The notes under the pieces are model-generated. The model had not been told where the DNA came from. It saw only the letters and a list, made by a program, of their open reading frames with translations, and made no database searches. Positions 52,786-60,806 of a stretch of 64,000 nt of DNA are shown piece by piece. A program made the translations under genes and the position numbers. Source of the DNA: Mucilaginibacter jinjuensis (GTDB lineage: Bacteria; Bacteroidota; Bacteroidia; Sphingobacteriales; Sphingobacteriaceae); NCBI RefSeq assembly GCF_028596025.1, contig NZ_CP117167.1, forward strand, positions 4,154,001 through 4,218,000, in the 5' to 3' direction. How positions within the stretch are numbered: position 1 is the first letter of the stretch; each line of letters begins with the position of its first letter.

Positions 52786-53970
52786 TCAGGGCATTACCGT
52801 TACCCTCCTTCCCTCAACTTTAAAGTGCACGCCTCCTGTTTCCTCCAACACATGTAAAATGGTCGAAATATCTTTCGATCTGGAAACTGTACCCCCGAAA
52901 CCTTCGCTGGTTATTTTACCCTTATAGTCAACATCCACATTATACCAGCGTGATATTTTGCGCATTATACTCTCTATCTTTTCGTCGTTAAAAACAAAAA
53001 CGCCGTTTTTCCAGGCTATGGCCTCATCAACATCGGCATTTGCTACCTGTATGTCGGCTTTCACTGTAGCTTGCTCCCCGGGCCTTAATATTTTGTAACC
53101 GGCGTCATTAATTACTTTGCCATCAACTGTTTTGTTAATTTTTACACTGCCTTCTAACAGGGTGGTTTTAGCAGCGGGTTCGTCATCATAAGCGTTAACA
53201 TTAAAATGCGTACCCAAAACCTCAACCTGGTGTGATGGTGTTTCTACCCTAAATGGCATCTTTTTATTATGCGCTACCTCAAAGTAGGCCTCGCCTTTTA
53301 ATTCCACTTTACGCTCGTTACCAGAAAAAGAAGTTGGATATTTTAATGATGAAGCCGCATTCATAAACACCTTAGTACCGTCGGACAAGATTAAGGTATA
53401 CTGGCCACCGCGTGGTGTACTCATGGTATTGTAAGTAAGCTCACCACCGGCCGAGGTTCCATCGTACCTCACCACTCCCCTGCCGGTTTTATTAATGACT
53501 ATTGTGCTTTCGTTAGCCAATTCACCGTTCTTAGCGTCAGTTAATACAATTTGTTTCCCGTTGGCCAGAGTAAGTATGGCTTTATTACCTCCTGCGGGGA
53601 TGTTATATTTCTGAGCGGCAACCTGCTGTTTTGGTGCCTGCTCCTTTAACAAAAAGTATGCACCTGCAGATATAAATAACAGTACAACTGCAGCGGCAAC
53701 AAATCTTATATAAGAAATTTTAGAGCGGTTTGGCTGTAGTTTTACTACCGGGGTTTCATCAAAAATATTTTGTAGTCTTTTATCAAGCCTGTTGCGCAGT
53801 TCCTCAGAAACCTCTTCCTCTTTTACCGGTTGGGCCAGTTGTGCAAGGACTAAATCTTTATATACTGAATCTTGTTCCGAAGCCAATAAATCAATGATCT
53901 GCTCTGCTTCGGCAACAGAACATCCATTTTTTATAAGCTTACTAAATAAGATTTGATCGTTATTTTCCAT
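52786..53970 (-). CDS. FecR family anti-sigma factor / transmembrane sensor
   Basis: 394 residues, ATG at 53970. Cytoplasmic part of about 85 residues (LIKNGCSVAEAEQIIDLLASEQDSVYKDLVLAQL), one membrane helix near 88-108 (IRFVAAAVVLLFISAGAYFLL), periplasmic FecR domain (LSDGTKVFMNAASSLKYPTSF, LKGEAYFEVAHNKKMPFRVET, LGTHFNVNAYDDEP) and a C-terminal DUF4974 domain (ISRWYNVDVDYKG, TILHVLEETGGVHFKVEGRRVTVMP). Partner of the ECF sigma factor encoded 82 bases upstream and of the STN-bearing SusC downstream. Confidence 0.93.
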   Translation of the reverse strand: MENNDQILFSKLIKNGCSVAEAEQIIDLLASEQDSVYKDLVLAQLAQPVKEEEVSEELRNRLDKRLQNIFDETPVVKLQPNRSKISYIRFVAAAVVLLFISAGAYFLLKEQAPKQQVAAQKYNIPAGGNKAILTLANGKQIVLTDAKNGELANESTIVINKTGRGVVRYDGTSAGGELTYNTMSTPRGGQYTLILSDGTKVFMNAASSLKYPTSFSGNERKVELKGEAYFEVAHNKKMPFRVETPSHQVEVLGTHFNVNAYDDEPAAKTTLLEGSVKINKTVDGKVINDAGYKILRPGEQATVKADIQVANADVDEAIAWKNGVFVFNDEKIESIMRKISRWYNVDVDYKGKITSEGFGGTVSRSKDISTILHVLEETGGVHFKVEGRRVTVMP

Positions 53971-54052
53971 AATCCATCCGGAGATTTTATTAAAGACGGA
54001 TGAAAAAAGGAAACGGGGGGATTGAAATTGATTTTTTTAAGAAAAAGGATTC

Positions 54053-54661
54053 TTAACGGATCCTGTCTTTCAAAATCATAAAAAACAGTACGCCAAAAGA
54101 AGCATCAAGATGATTTAAAAGGTAACTTTTAACTTCTTTGTTGGCTTTAACCAGGTATTCTTTTACTGTATGGATAGAAATACCTAATTCCTCGGCAGCT
54201 TCTTTATAAGAACCGCCATCAATTTTACAAAACTGGTAAACATTGCGTTGCTGAGGCGATAAATTCGCTATCGCTTCCTTTAAAATACTCTCGCTTTCTC
54301 GGTAATGCAGGCCTTCTTCAATATGCTCGTACTGGGTTACGGCTATTGCCATAAAATGGTCACGCATTTTTTTGTCTCGTTGCAATCTTCTGAAAAAATC
54401 ATGAACCAGATTTTGAGCGCTTCTGTACAGGTAAGCCAAAAAATCTGTATCGATATTTAGATCGGCTCGTTTTTGCCAAATCTTTGCAAATAACTCCTGG
54501 ATAAGTTCTTCAGCAACCTGCTCATCTTTTACCATCTTCAATACATTGAGGTATAATTTCCCACTGTATTGATGATATAACTGGGCAAAAGCTTTCTGAT
54601 CTCCATCGCGGAGCAACGCAGTTAGTACAGTATCAGAAATCGTATTACCAGAAAAACCCAC
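54053..54661 (-). CDS. ECF RNA polymerase sigma factor (FecI-like)
   Basis: 202 residues. The start is GTG at 54661 (MGFSGNTISDTVLTALLRDGDQKAFAQLYHQY); no ATG lies early in the frame and the N-terminus fits the family. Region 2 (LYLNVLKMVKDEQVAEELIQELFAKIWQKRADL) and region 4 (YKEAAEELGISIHTVKEYLVKANKEV) are clear. First gene of the peptide-uptake locus; released by FecR, it should transcribe susC. Confidence 0.92.
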   Translation of the reverse strand: MGFSGNTISDTVLTALLRDGDQKAFAQLYHQYSGKLYLNVLKMVKDEQVAEELIQELFAKIWQKRADLNIDTDFLAYLYRSAQNLVHDFFRRLQRDKKMRDHFMAIAVTQYEHIEEGLHYRESESILKEAIANLSPQQRNVYQFCKIDGGSYKEAAEELGISIHTVKEYLVKANKEVKSYLLNHLDASFGVLFFMILKDRIR

Positions 54662-54919
54662 CTTATCAAACCCGAAGTTACGGATTAATTTAACAGAATA
54701 TAAACGCTAAGTTAATATGTATCAGATAAAATACTCAACCCACTTCATAAATTAACAAAAAGGATTGCTCATTTAATCCATTTAGAAGAGAGCCATAATA
54801 CCTTGTCTCTCATTTTTCAGGCACCTTTAAAAACGCCTACCCAAGGATAAACAAATCACCTTCTCTGAGATTCCCGGAAGATCGAGGCAGCCATAATGAA
54901 ATGGCTGAGCGGTTAATTA

Positions 54920-55510
54920 TTAAGAAGTGTAATTTTTAATTAGCCGCTCATAATCCTCCGGGGTGTCTATGTCAAAACGTCCCTCTTCAAAAGGGAGGGT
55001 TTCAATATTTTCAGGATGATTTTTTAAGATCTTTTTTGCGCCTTCATGTCCCTGCAACTGTAGCAGTTCGTCAAAAAGCACGCGATGAAATAACATAGGT
55101 ACGCCAACCGTACCGTTATAGGTACAGCCCACAATGGTTTTACCCGATATCTCCTGCTTTCGCTGCATATCATTAATCAATGCAGGAGTAACCAAGGGCT
55201 GGTCGCAAAGCATAATTAAAGCGCTATCAATAGCTGGGTCCTTTTTCATAGCTTCGATGCCCACTCTAATGGACGATGCCATACCTTCTTCCCAATTTGG
55301 GTTAAAAAAAATACTGACATTCGGAGCTTTAACAGAAATGTCAAGTAATCCGGCATGCGCCCCTGTAATTACAACAATTGGGCGGCACATCGAACTTATT
55401 GCCGTGGTAATTGCGCGCTCCAACAAGGTCTGGTTTTGAAAAATAAGATTCTGTTTCGGTTGGCCAAATCTGCTGCCCCGGCCTGCCGCCAAAATTATTA
55501 CGCCTGTCAT
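54920..55510 (-). CDS. MocA-type molybdenum cofactor nucleotidyltransferase
   Basis: 196 residues, ATG at 55510 within the ATGA overlap with the XdhC stop. The N-terminal nucleotide-binding loop LAAGRGSRFGQPKQNL is of the MocA kind rather than the MobA LAGG...RMGxDK kind. Asp in MLCDQPLV and DIDTPEDYERL binds the metal. The family transfers CMP to molybdopterin, giving the cytosine dinucleotide cofactor used by PaoABC-like aldehyde oxidoreductases. Its place at the end of that operon supports the assignment. Confidence 0.85.
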   Translation of the reverse strand: MTGVIILAAGRGSRFGQPKQNLIFQNQTLLERAITTAISSMCRPIVVITGAHAGLLDISVKAPNVSIFFNPNWEEGMASSIRVGIEAMKKDPAIDSALIMLCDQPLVTPALINDMQRKQEISGKTIVGCTYNGTVGVPMLFHRVLFDELLQLQGHEGAKKILKNHPENIETLPFEEGRFDIDTPEDYERLIKNYTS

Positions 55511-56652
55511 TTGGATGCCAATGGTTTCATTTCAGAAACATGGATAGGATCAGCTTTATATTTTAAAGAGTAACCATTACGGTTAGATAATACCGCTTTG
55601 ATTTCCGCTAAAACAGATAATGCAATTTCCTCCGCACCTTCAGAACCAATATCTAATCCAACCGGGCCGTGCAAGCGATCGAGTTGTTCATTATTTAATA
55701 TAATGCCCTGTTCTTGCAACTCGCACAACATCCGGTTCAGTTTCTTTTTAGGGCCAAGTATGCCAACATAGTTAAATGACTCTCGTGAAAGCTCTTTTAA
55801 GAAAGCCATCTCATAGTTATAATTATGGGTCATCATTACTATGGCAGTCCACTCATTGATGTTTATATGAGAAAGTATTTCTTCTGGCCTGGCTACAATA
55901 ACGCGACGCGCTTGCGGAAATCGTTCGCTTACGGCATAATTATTTCGTCCGTCAACGATAGTAATGTCCCAGCCCAAAACACCAGCCATTTTGGTAAGTG
56001 GAATGGCATCATTACCCGCACCTGCAATAACAAGCGAAATTACAGGCTTCACCAATTCAATAAATGCGGTATAAACAACACCTTCTTTATAATTTTTAAT
56101 TGTTGATTGGCGTTCACCTAATACACTTTCAGCATCGTTGATAATAGCAAGCTTATGATCCTTCAGTATGGATTTGGTAATAATAACCTGTTCGTCAGTC
56201 ATACATAAGCAGGTTCCTGGCTGAGGCGCTTTTCGCTCATCGATAGAAAACACAGTAGCAAGTACACCATATTGGCGTTTAACTAATATCAATCTAAAAA
56301 GGGCAATTGGGTTATCCTCCCGGTCATTGATAATAGGCTCAATTAAAATATGGATAATTCCATTACAACCCAGCCCTACACCCAATTTGGCATCATCATC
56401 GTCGGTGGTATCGTAAGTAACCAGTAACGCTTCCTGTTGAAGAATCACCAGCCGGGCTTTGCGTAATGCATCACCCTCCAGGCAGCCTCCACTAATGGCA
56501 CCTGTAAGCTCTCCATCCTCTGTGATCAGCATCCGGGCACCGGCACGGCGATACGCCGAACCTTCCACCAATACTACCGTAGCCAAAGCTGTTTTCTTTC
56601 CCAACTTTACAGCTTCATCGTAAGCAGCTACTATATCAGTGATCTCTTTCAT
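55507..56652 (-). CDS. XdhC/PaoD family molybdenum cofactor insertion chaperone
   Basis: 381 residues. N-terminal XdhC_CoxI domain with ATVVLVEGSAYRRAGARMLITEDGELTGAISGGCLEGD (Cys in GGCLEGD thought to bind the cofactor) and a C-terminal Rossmann domain (LVIAGAGNDAIPLTKMAGVLGWDITIVDGR). It stabilises and inserts the sulfurated molybdenum cofactor into the large subunit encoded 18 bases upstream; the MocA-type gene overlaps its end by four bases, so the two are translationally coupled. Confidence 0.9.
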   Translation of the reverse strand: MKEITDIVAAYDEAVKLGKKTALATVVLVEGSAYRRAGARMLITEDGELTGAISGGCLEGDALRKARLVILQQEALLVTYDTTDDDDAKLGVGLGCNGIIHILIEPIINDREDNPIALFRLILVKRQYGVLATVFSIDERKAPQPGTCLCMTDEQVIITKSILKDHKLAIINDAESVLGERQSTIKNYKEGVVYTAFIELVKPVISLVIAGAGNDAIPLTKMAGVLGWDITIVDGRNNYAVSERFPQARRVIVARPEEILSHININEWTAIVMMTHNYNYEMAFLKELSRESFNYVGILGPKKKLNRMLCELQEQGIILNNEQLDRLHGPVGLDIGSEGAEEIALSVLAEIKAVLSNRNGYSLKYKADPIHVSEMKPLASK

Positions 56653-56670
56653 CGTTCAAAAACGGTACAA

Positions 56671-58818
56671 CTATATTAACTTGTCGGGCGTAATTGGCAA
56701 TTCCCTAACGCGTTTGCCAGTTGCATTATACACCGCATTAGCTAACGCGGCCGCTACGCCGATCAAAGAAATTTCACCGATACCTTTAGTACCAACCGGA
56801 TTGATAATCGTATCGGCCTTATCTATAAATATAGCTTGTATTTGCGGAATATCAGCATTAACAGGCACGTGGTAATCGGCAAAGTTGCCGTTTATGTAAC
56901 GGCCGTATCTATCGTCAAAAACAGCTTCTTCTGTCATGGCCATACCAATACCGCCTACTGCCCCACCAATCATCTGGCTGCTGGCAGTTTTGTGGTTTAC
57001 GATTTTACCTGCATCAACCACGGCAACTACTTTTTTAATTTTTACTACGCCAGTCAGCGGATGTACATATACCTGTGCAAAATGTGCAGAGAATGAGTAC
57101 ATCGAATATTTTTGCCCGTCGGCTCCGCTTTTTGATTCTTGCGTTAATTCCAGCGAAGGTAGATTATGCTGTTGCAAAATATTGGCGTAGTCAATTTCAT
57201 CCGTACTGTTTTCCGATTTTCCAGCTAACACGTATAGTTTTTGTTTCAGGGCGACACAGGCATCATGCACGGCAGAACCTACTGACGATACCGTAGCCGA
57301 GCCACCTTGCGTTGGTGCAACCGGAAAGGCCGAGTTACCCAATTCAAAAGTAATTTTATCGGCAGGAAGCCCCAATGTATCAGCGGCAATTAAAACCATA
57401 GCTGTTGCCGTGCCGGGGCCAATATCGCTGGTAGCACTCTGGATATTCACCGTACCGTTGGGCAATAGTTTAATTTTTGCCTGGGTTAAGCTTCGGTAAG
57501 CGCCAAAGGCACCACAACCTATGCCGTAACCAACCAACCATTCGCCGTCACGATTGGTACCGGGCTGTGTGGCACGCTGGTTCCAACCGATAGCATCGGC
57601 ACCTTGCTGGTAGCATTCTTTCAGGTATTTGCTCGACCATGGCAGGTTTCGTTCCAAATCAATGTCGGCATAATTACGAAGCCGCAATTCAATAGGGTCG
57701 AGATTAAGCTTGTAGGATAACTCATCCAAAGCTGATTCCAGTGCAAACGATCCTGTAGCCTCGCCTGGCCCACGCATGGGTGCAGGAACGCCAACATTGA
57801 GTGGAATAACTTTATATAGCGTATTGGCATTGGGACTATTATACAAGAACCTTGAAACGTTTACCGAATTTTCTGTAAACTCTTCATAAACGGCGGTTTG
57901 TGAGTGTGACTCGTGTGTGATACCTACCAGTTTACCATCGGCTGTGGCACCCAAACCAATTTTTTGAATAGTTTGCGGGCGATAGCCTACCAGGGTAAAC
58001 ATTTGCTCGCGCGTAAGGGTCAGCTTTACCGGCCGTTTAACCATTTTTGCAGCTTGTACAGCCGCAACCTCATGTGGCCATGTACGCAAAGATGACCCGA
58101 ATGCACCACCTACAAAATGTGAGTTGATCTGCACATTAGTTGGATCAAGGTTAAAGGCGGTAGCTATTGCCCGTTGCGAACCTTTAACACCTTGCGATTT
58201 GGTGTATAGCGTTACCTTATCATCACCATCCCAAAACGCAGTAGTTACGTGCAGCTCCATCGGGTTATGCATTTCAGACGGCAACGTATACTCCTGCTCT
58301 ATCTGTACCGGTGCATTCTTATAAGCATTAACTTCTCCGCGTACATAGTCTTTATAGTTACCGTTTTGCGGTACTACGCCTTTATCTAAATTTCTGTGGA
58401 AATTAGTTTCAAAAGGCTGTTTCTCATAAGTGGCCTTAACCAGACTGGCCGCATAAGTGGCGCGCTCAAAAGTATCGGCCACCACCATTGCTATCGGCTG
58501 CCCATTGAAATAAACTTTATTATCGTTAAATAACTTCAGCCCTTTGATCGGCTTGGCAGCATCTGCCTGATAGCCGGGTACTTTAGAGGCGTTGAAGGGC
58601 GTAATAACGGCTAACACTCCCGGCGCCCATTCTGCAGCCTTGGTATCAACGGCTATTATGGTACCGCTGGTTATGGTAGCGGGTACCAATACGGCATAAG
58701 TTAATCCGGCAACCTTATATTCGCCCGAATATTTGGCGCCACCGGTTACTTTTAACCTGCCATCTACACGGCTTAAAGGATCGCCTATAGCGTCTTTTTT
58801 TATGACGGTGTTGTTCAT
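56671..58818 (-). CDS. Molybdenum-binding subunit of xanthine dehydrogenase-family aldehyde oxidoreductase (PaoC-like)
   Basis: 715 residues, the usual length for PaoC/YagR proteins. Motifs: DPLSRVDGRLKVTGGAKYSGEY at the N-terminus, HNPMELH, GGAFGSSLRTWPHE, PMRGPGEATGSFALESALDEL, the cofactor-binding GGSATVSSVGSA and the catalytic Glu in GTKGIGEISLIGVAAALANAV near the C-terminus. It would oxidise aldehydes (or a related heterocycle) at a Mo-MCD centre. Ten bases downstream of the FAD subunit gene. No signal peptide of its own; likely exported with the Tat-tagged 2Fe-2S subunit. Confidence 0.92.
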   Translation of the reverse strand: MNNTVIKKDAIGDPLSRVDGRLKVTGGAKYSGEYKVAGLTYAVLVPATITSGTIIAVDTKAAEWAPGVLAVITPFNASKVPGYQADAAKPIKGLKLFNDNKVYFNGQPIAMVVADTFERATYAASLVKATYEKQPFETNFHRNLDKGVVPQNGNYKDYVRGEVNAYKNAPVQIEQEYTLPSEMHNPMELHVTTAFWDGDDKVTLYTKSQGVKGSQRAIATAFNLDPTNVQINSHFVGGAFGSSLRTWPHEVAAVQAAKMVKRPVKLTLTREQMFTLVGYRPQTIQKIGLGATADGKLVGITHESHSQTAVYEEFTENSVNVSRFLYNSPNANTLYKVIPLNVGVPAPMRGPGEATGSFALESALDELSYKLNLDPIELRLRNYADIDLERNLPWSSKYLKECYQQGADAIGWNQRATQPGTNRDGEWLVGYGIGCGAFGAYRSLTQAKIKLLPNGTVNIQSATSDIGPGTATAMVLIAADTLGLPADKITFELGNSAFPVAPTQGGSATVSSVGSAVHDACVALKQKLYVLAGKSENSTDEIDYANILQQHNLPSLELTQESKSGADGQKYSMYSFSAHFAQVYVHPLTGVVKIKKVVAVVDAGKIVNHKTASSQMIGGAVGGIGMAMTEEAVFDDRYGRYINGNFADYHVPVNADIPQIQAIFIDKADTIINPVGTKGIGEISLIGVAAALANAVYNATGKRVRELPITPDKLI

Positions 58819-58828
58819 AATTCGAATA

Positions 58829-59824
58829 TTATGCGGTAACTAAACCTGAGGCTATTTTCAATGATTGAATGATTGCATTTGGAGCCAGTTTCAATTTAAA
58901 CTGATTATACTCATACGCCTTTGCACCTTGCATAGCAATTAGTGCAGCTTGCTTAAAAGTGTCTTCTGTTACTGATTTTCCTTTGAGAAAAGCTTCCGCG
59001 GTCGTTAAACGCCACGGTTTGTGGGCCACACCACCCATAGCCAACCGGGCACCTACGATGGCATTGTTCTCGATGTGCAAAGCTGCCGCTACCGACACCA
59101 ATGCAAAAGCATAAGAAGTACGGTCACGTATTTTTAAGTAATAAACATGTTTGTTAAATGACGTGGCAGAAGCAGGCAGCTCAACAGATGTAATCAGCTC
59201 ATCTTTTTGCAGCGTATTGTCAAATTCAGGATGATCGCCGGGTAGCCTGTGAAAATCAGCAAACTTAATAGCGCGTGCACCTTTGGGTCCGCTTACATGC
59301 ACTACCGCATCGAGGGCAACCATGGCTACATTCATGTCGCTGGGGTTTACAGCAATACATTTATCACTTGCGCCAAAAAGGGCATGCATCCGGTTATAAC
59401 CAGCCAACGCAGCGCATCCGCTACCAGGCAAGCGTTTGTTACAAGGCATGGTAAGATCAAAAAAATACGGGCAACGGGTACGCTGCATCAGGTTACCGCC
59501 AACAGTAGCCATATTCCGCAATTGCGGCGATGCACCAGCGTTGATAGCTAACGATAACAACGGATAATTAGCTTTTATATCCCCATGTTCGGCCACCTCA
59601 CTGTTGCTGGCCAGGGCACCTATATGTAAACCTGTACTTGTTTTTGCAATACTTTTTAATGGAAGCCGGTTAATATCAACCAGTTTATGGGGCGTAACCA
59701 AACCCATTTTCATCATATCCACCAGGTTAGTGCCTCCTGCCAAAAAGTGGGTATTGGGATCTTTTGTTAATGATTTGATAGCTACGCTTGTTTCCAGCGG
59801 CTTTAAATACTGAAACTGATTCAT
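58829..59824 (-). CDS. FAD-binding subunit with extra Fe-S insertion (PaoB-like)
   Basis: 331 residues, ATG overlapping the preceding stop (ATGA). FAD-binding FLAGGTNLVDMMKMG and ATVGGNLMQRTRCPYFFD are present. Four Cys in RCPYF, PCNKR, GSGCAAL and DKCIAV form the insertion that holds a [4Fe-4S] cluster in E. coli PaoB, which separates this subfamily from ordinary xanthine dehydrogenases. It passes electrons between the 2Fe-2S subunit and an external acceptor. Confidence 0.9.
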   Translation of the reverse strand: MNQFQYLKPLETSVAIKSLTKDPNTHFLAGGTNLVDMMKMGLVTPHKLVDINRLPLKSIAKTSTGLHIGALASNSEVAEHGDIKANYPLLSLAINAGASPQLRNMATVGGNLMQRTRCPYFFDLTMPCNKRLPGSGCAALAGYNRMHALFGASDKCIAVNPSDMNVAMVALDAVVHVSGPKGARAIKFADFHRLPGDHPEFDNTLQKDELITSVELPASATSFNKHVYYLKIRDRTSYAFALVSVAAALHIENNAIVGARLAMGGVAHKPWRLTTAEAFLKGKSVTEDTFKQAALIAMQGAKAYEYNQFKLKLAPNAIIQSLKIASGLVTA

Positions 59825-60462
59825 GACAGCCCTCCTTGTTGTTTAACATCCTGTATAGCATTCACAATATTGGGATACGCACCGCAACGGCAAATATTAC
59901 CGCTCATAAATTCCCGTATTTCAGTTTCAGAACGGGTATGACCCTCTTTCATCAATGCTACTGCCGACATGATCTGACCAGAAGTACAATAGCCACATTG
60001 AAAACCATCATGCTTAATAAAAGCCTCCTGCATGGGGTGCAGTTCATCGCCCTTGGCTAACCCTTCAATAGTAGTGATTTTTTTACCATCATTAGTTAAA
60101 GCCAGGCTTAAGCAAGAGTTAATGCGCACACCATCTACATGTACCGTACAGGCACCACACTGGCCACGGTCGCACCCTTTTTTCGTACCGGTTAGATCAA
60201 GCTGCTCGCGCAAAACGTCCAACAGTGTAACACGCGGTTCAACTGATAAGTTATGTTTCACTCCGTTCACCTCAAGGCTTACCGGGATCTTTTCAAAAAT
60301 ATCTGCAAATTTCTCGTCCCATTGTTTTTCTGCTGCTTCTACAACAGTACCTGGTGTTAAAAGGACAGCAGTTACCAGCGACGATTTTTTTAGAAAATCA
60401 CGCCTGGTTCCATTTGAAATGCCTTCGCCATCGGGCGGGATACATGGCTTTTTACTGGACAT
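59821..60462 (-). CDS. Tat-exported 2Fe-2S subunit of aldehyde oxidoreductase (PaoA-like)
   Basis: 213 residues. A twin-arginine signal TRRDFLKKSSLVTAVLL near residues 18-34 shows that the complex is exported folded to the periplasm. First cluster: GCDRGQCGACTVHVDGVRINSC; second cluster: GFQCGYCTSGQIM and GNICRCGAYPNIV. It is the first gene of the operon PaoA-PaoB-PaoC-XdhC-MocA, with an ATGA overlap to the FAD subunit gene. Confidence 0.93.
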   Translation of the reverse strand: MSSKKPCIPPDGEGISNGTRRDFLKKSSLVTAVLLTPGTVVEAAEKQWDEKFADIFEKIPVSLEVNGVKHNLSVEPRVTLLDVLREQLDLTGTKKGCDRGQCGACTVHVDGVRINSCLSLALTNDGKKITTIEGLAKGDELHPMQEAFIKHDGFQCGYCTSGQIMSAVALMKEGHTRSETEIREFMSGNICRCGAYPNIVNAIQDVKQQGGLS

Positions 60463-60806
60463 AGGTATTGAATTGATTATACGATTGAAGATACAGCTTT
60501 TTATAATTTATCTGTTATTAGAAGCAATCTCCTATAACATCTTTACAAACCAACTTACCCTCATTGAGGTTTTACTTGCAGTTTAAATTTTATTCTGCCA
60601 TTAACTACAAACCCATACGGCGGTATATAAATATCTTTAAAAACAGAATATGTAATACATCAAGGCCATCTCGATTCAAATACTGGAGTTGCCGCTTGTA
60701 GCCGAGGTTGCTAAGTTTGTGTACCGATACTTTCGGCCAGTAAAATGCGGCTATCGCCGGGTTTCATATTTCCTTTTCCATAAGAAGGTATAACTTAATT
60801 AATAAG
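60463..60806. other. Intergenic region, no gene seen
   Basis: 344 bases between the 2Fe-2S subunit start and the histidine kinase stop. It must hold the promoter of the aldehyde oxidoreductase operon, but I see no exact TAnnTTTG box on the minus strand and no convincing hairpin, tRNA or short ORF. Confidence 0.5.

Noticed and set aside
60032..60586. Plus-strand ORF of 184 codons over the 2Fe-2S subunit gene
   Set aside because: The opposite strand has the complete ferredoxin motifs and Tat signal, so this is a shadow.
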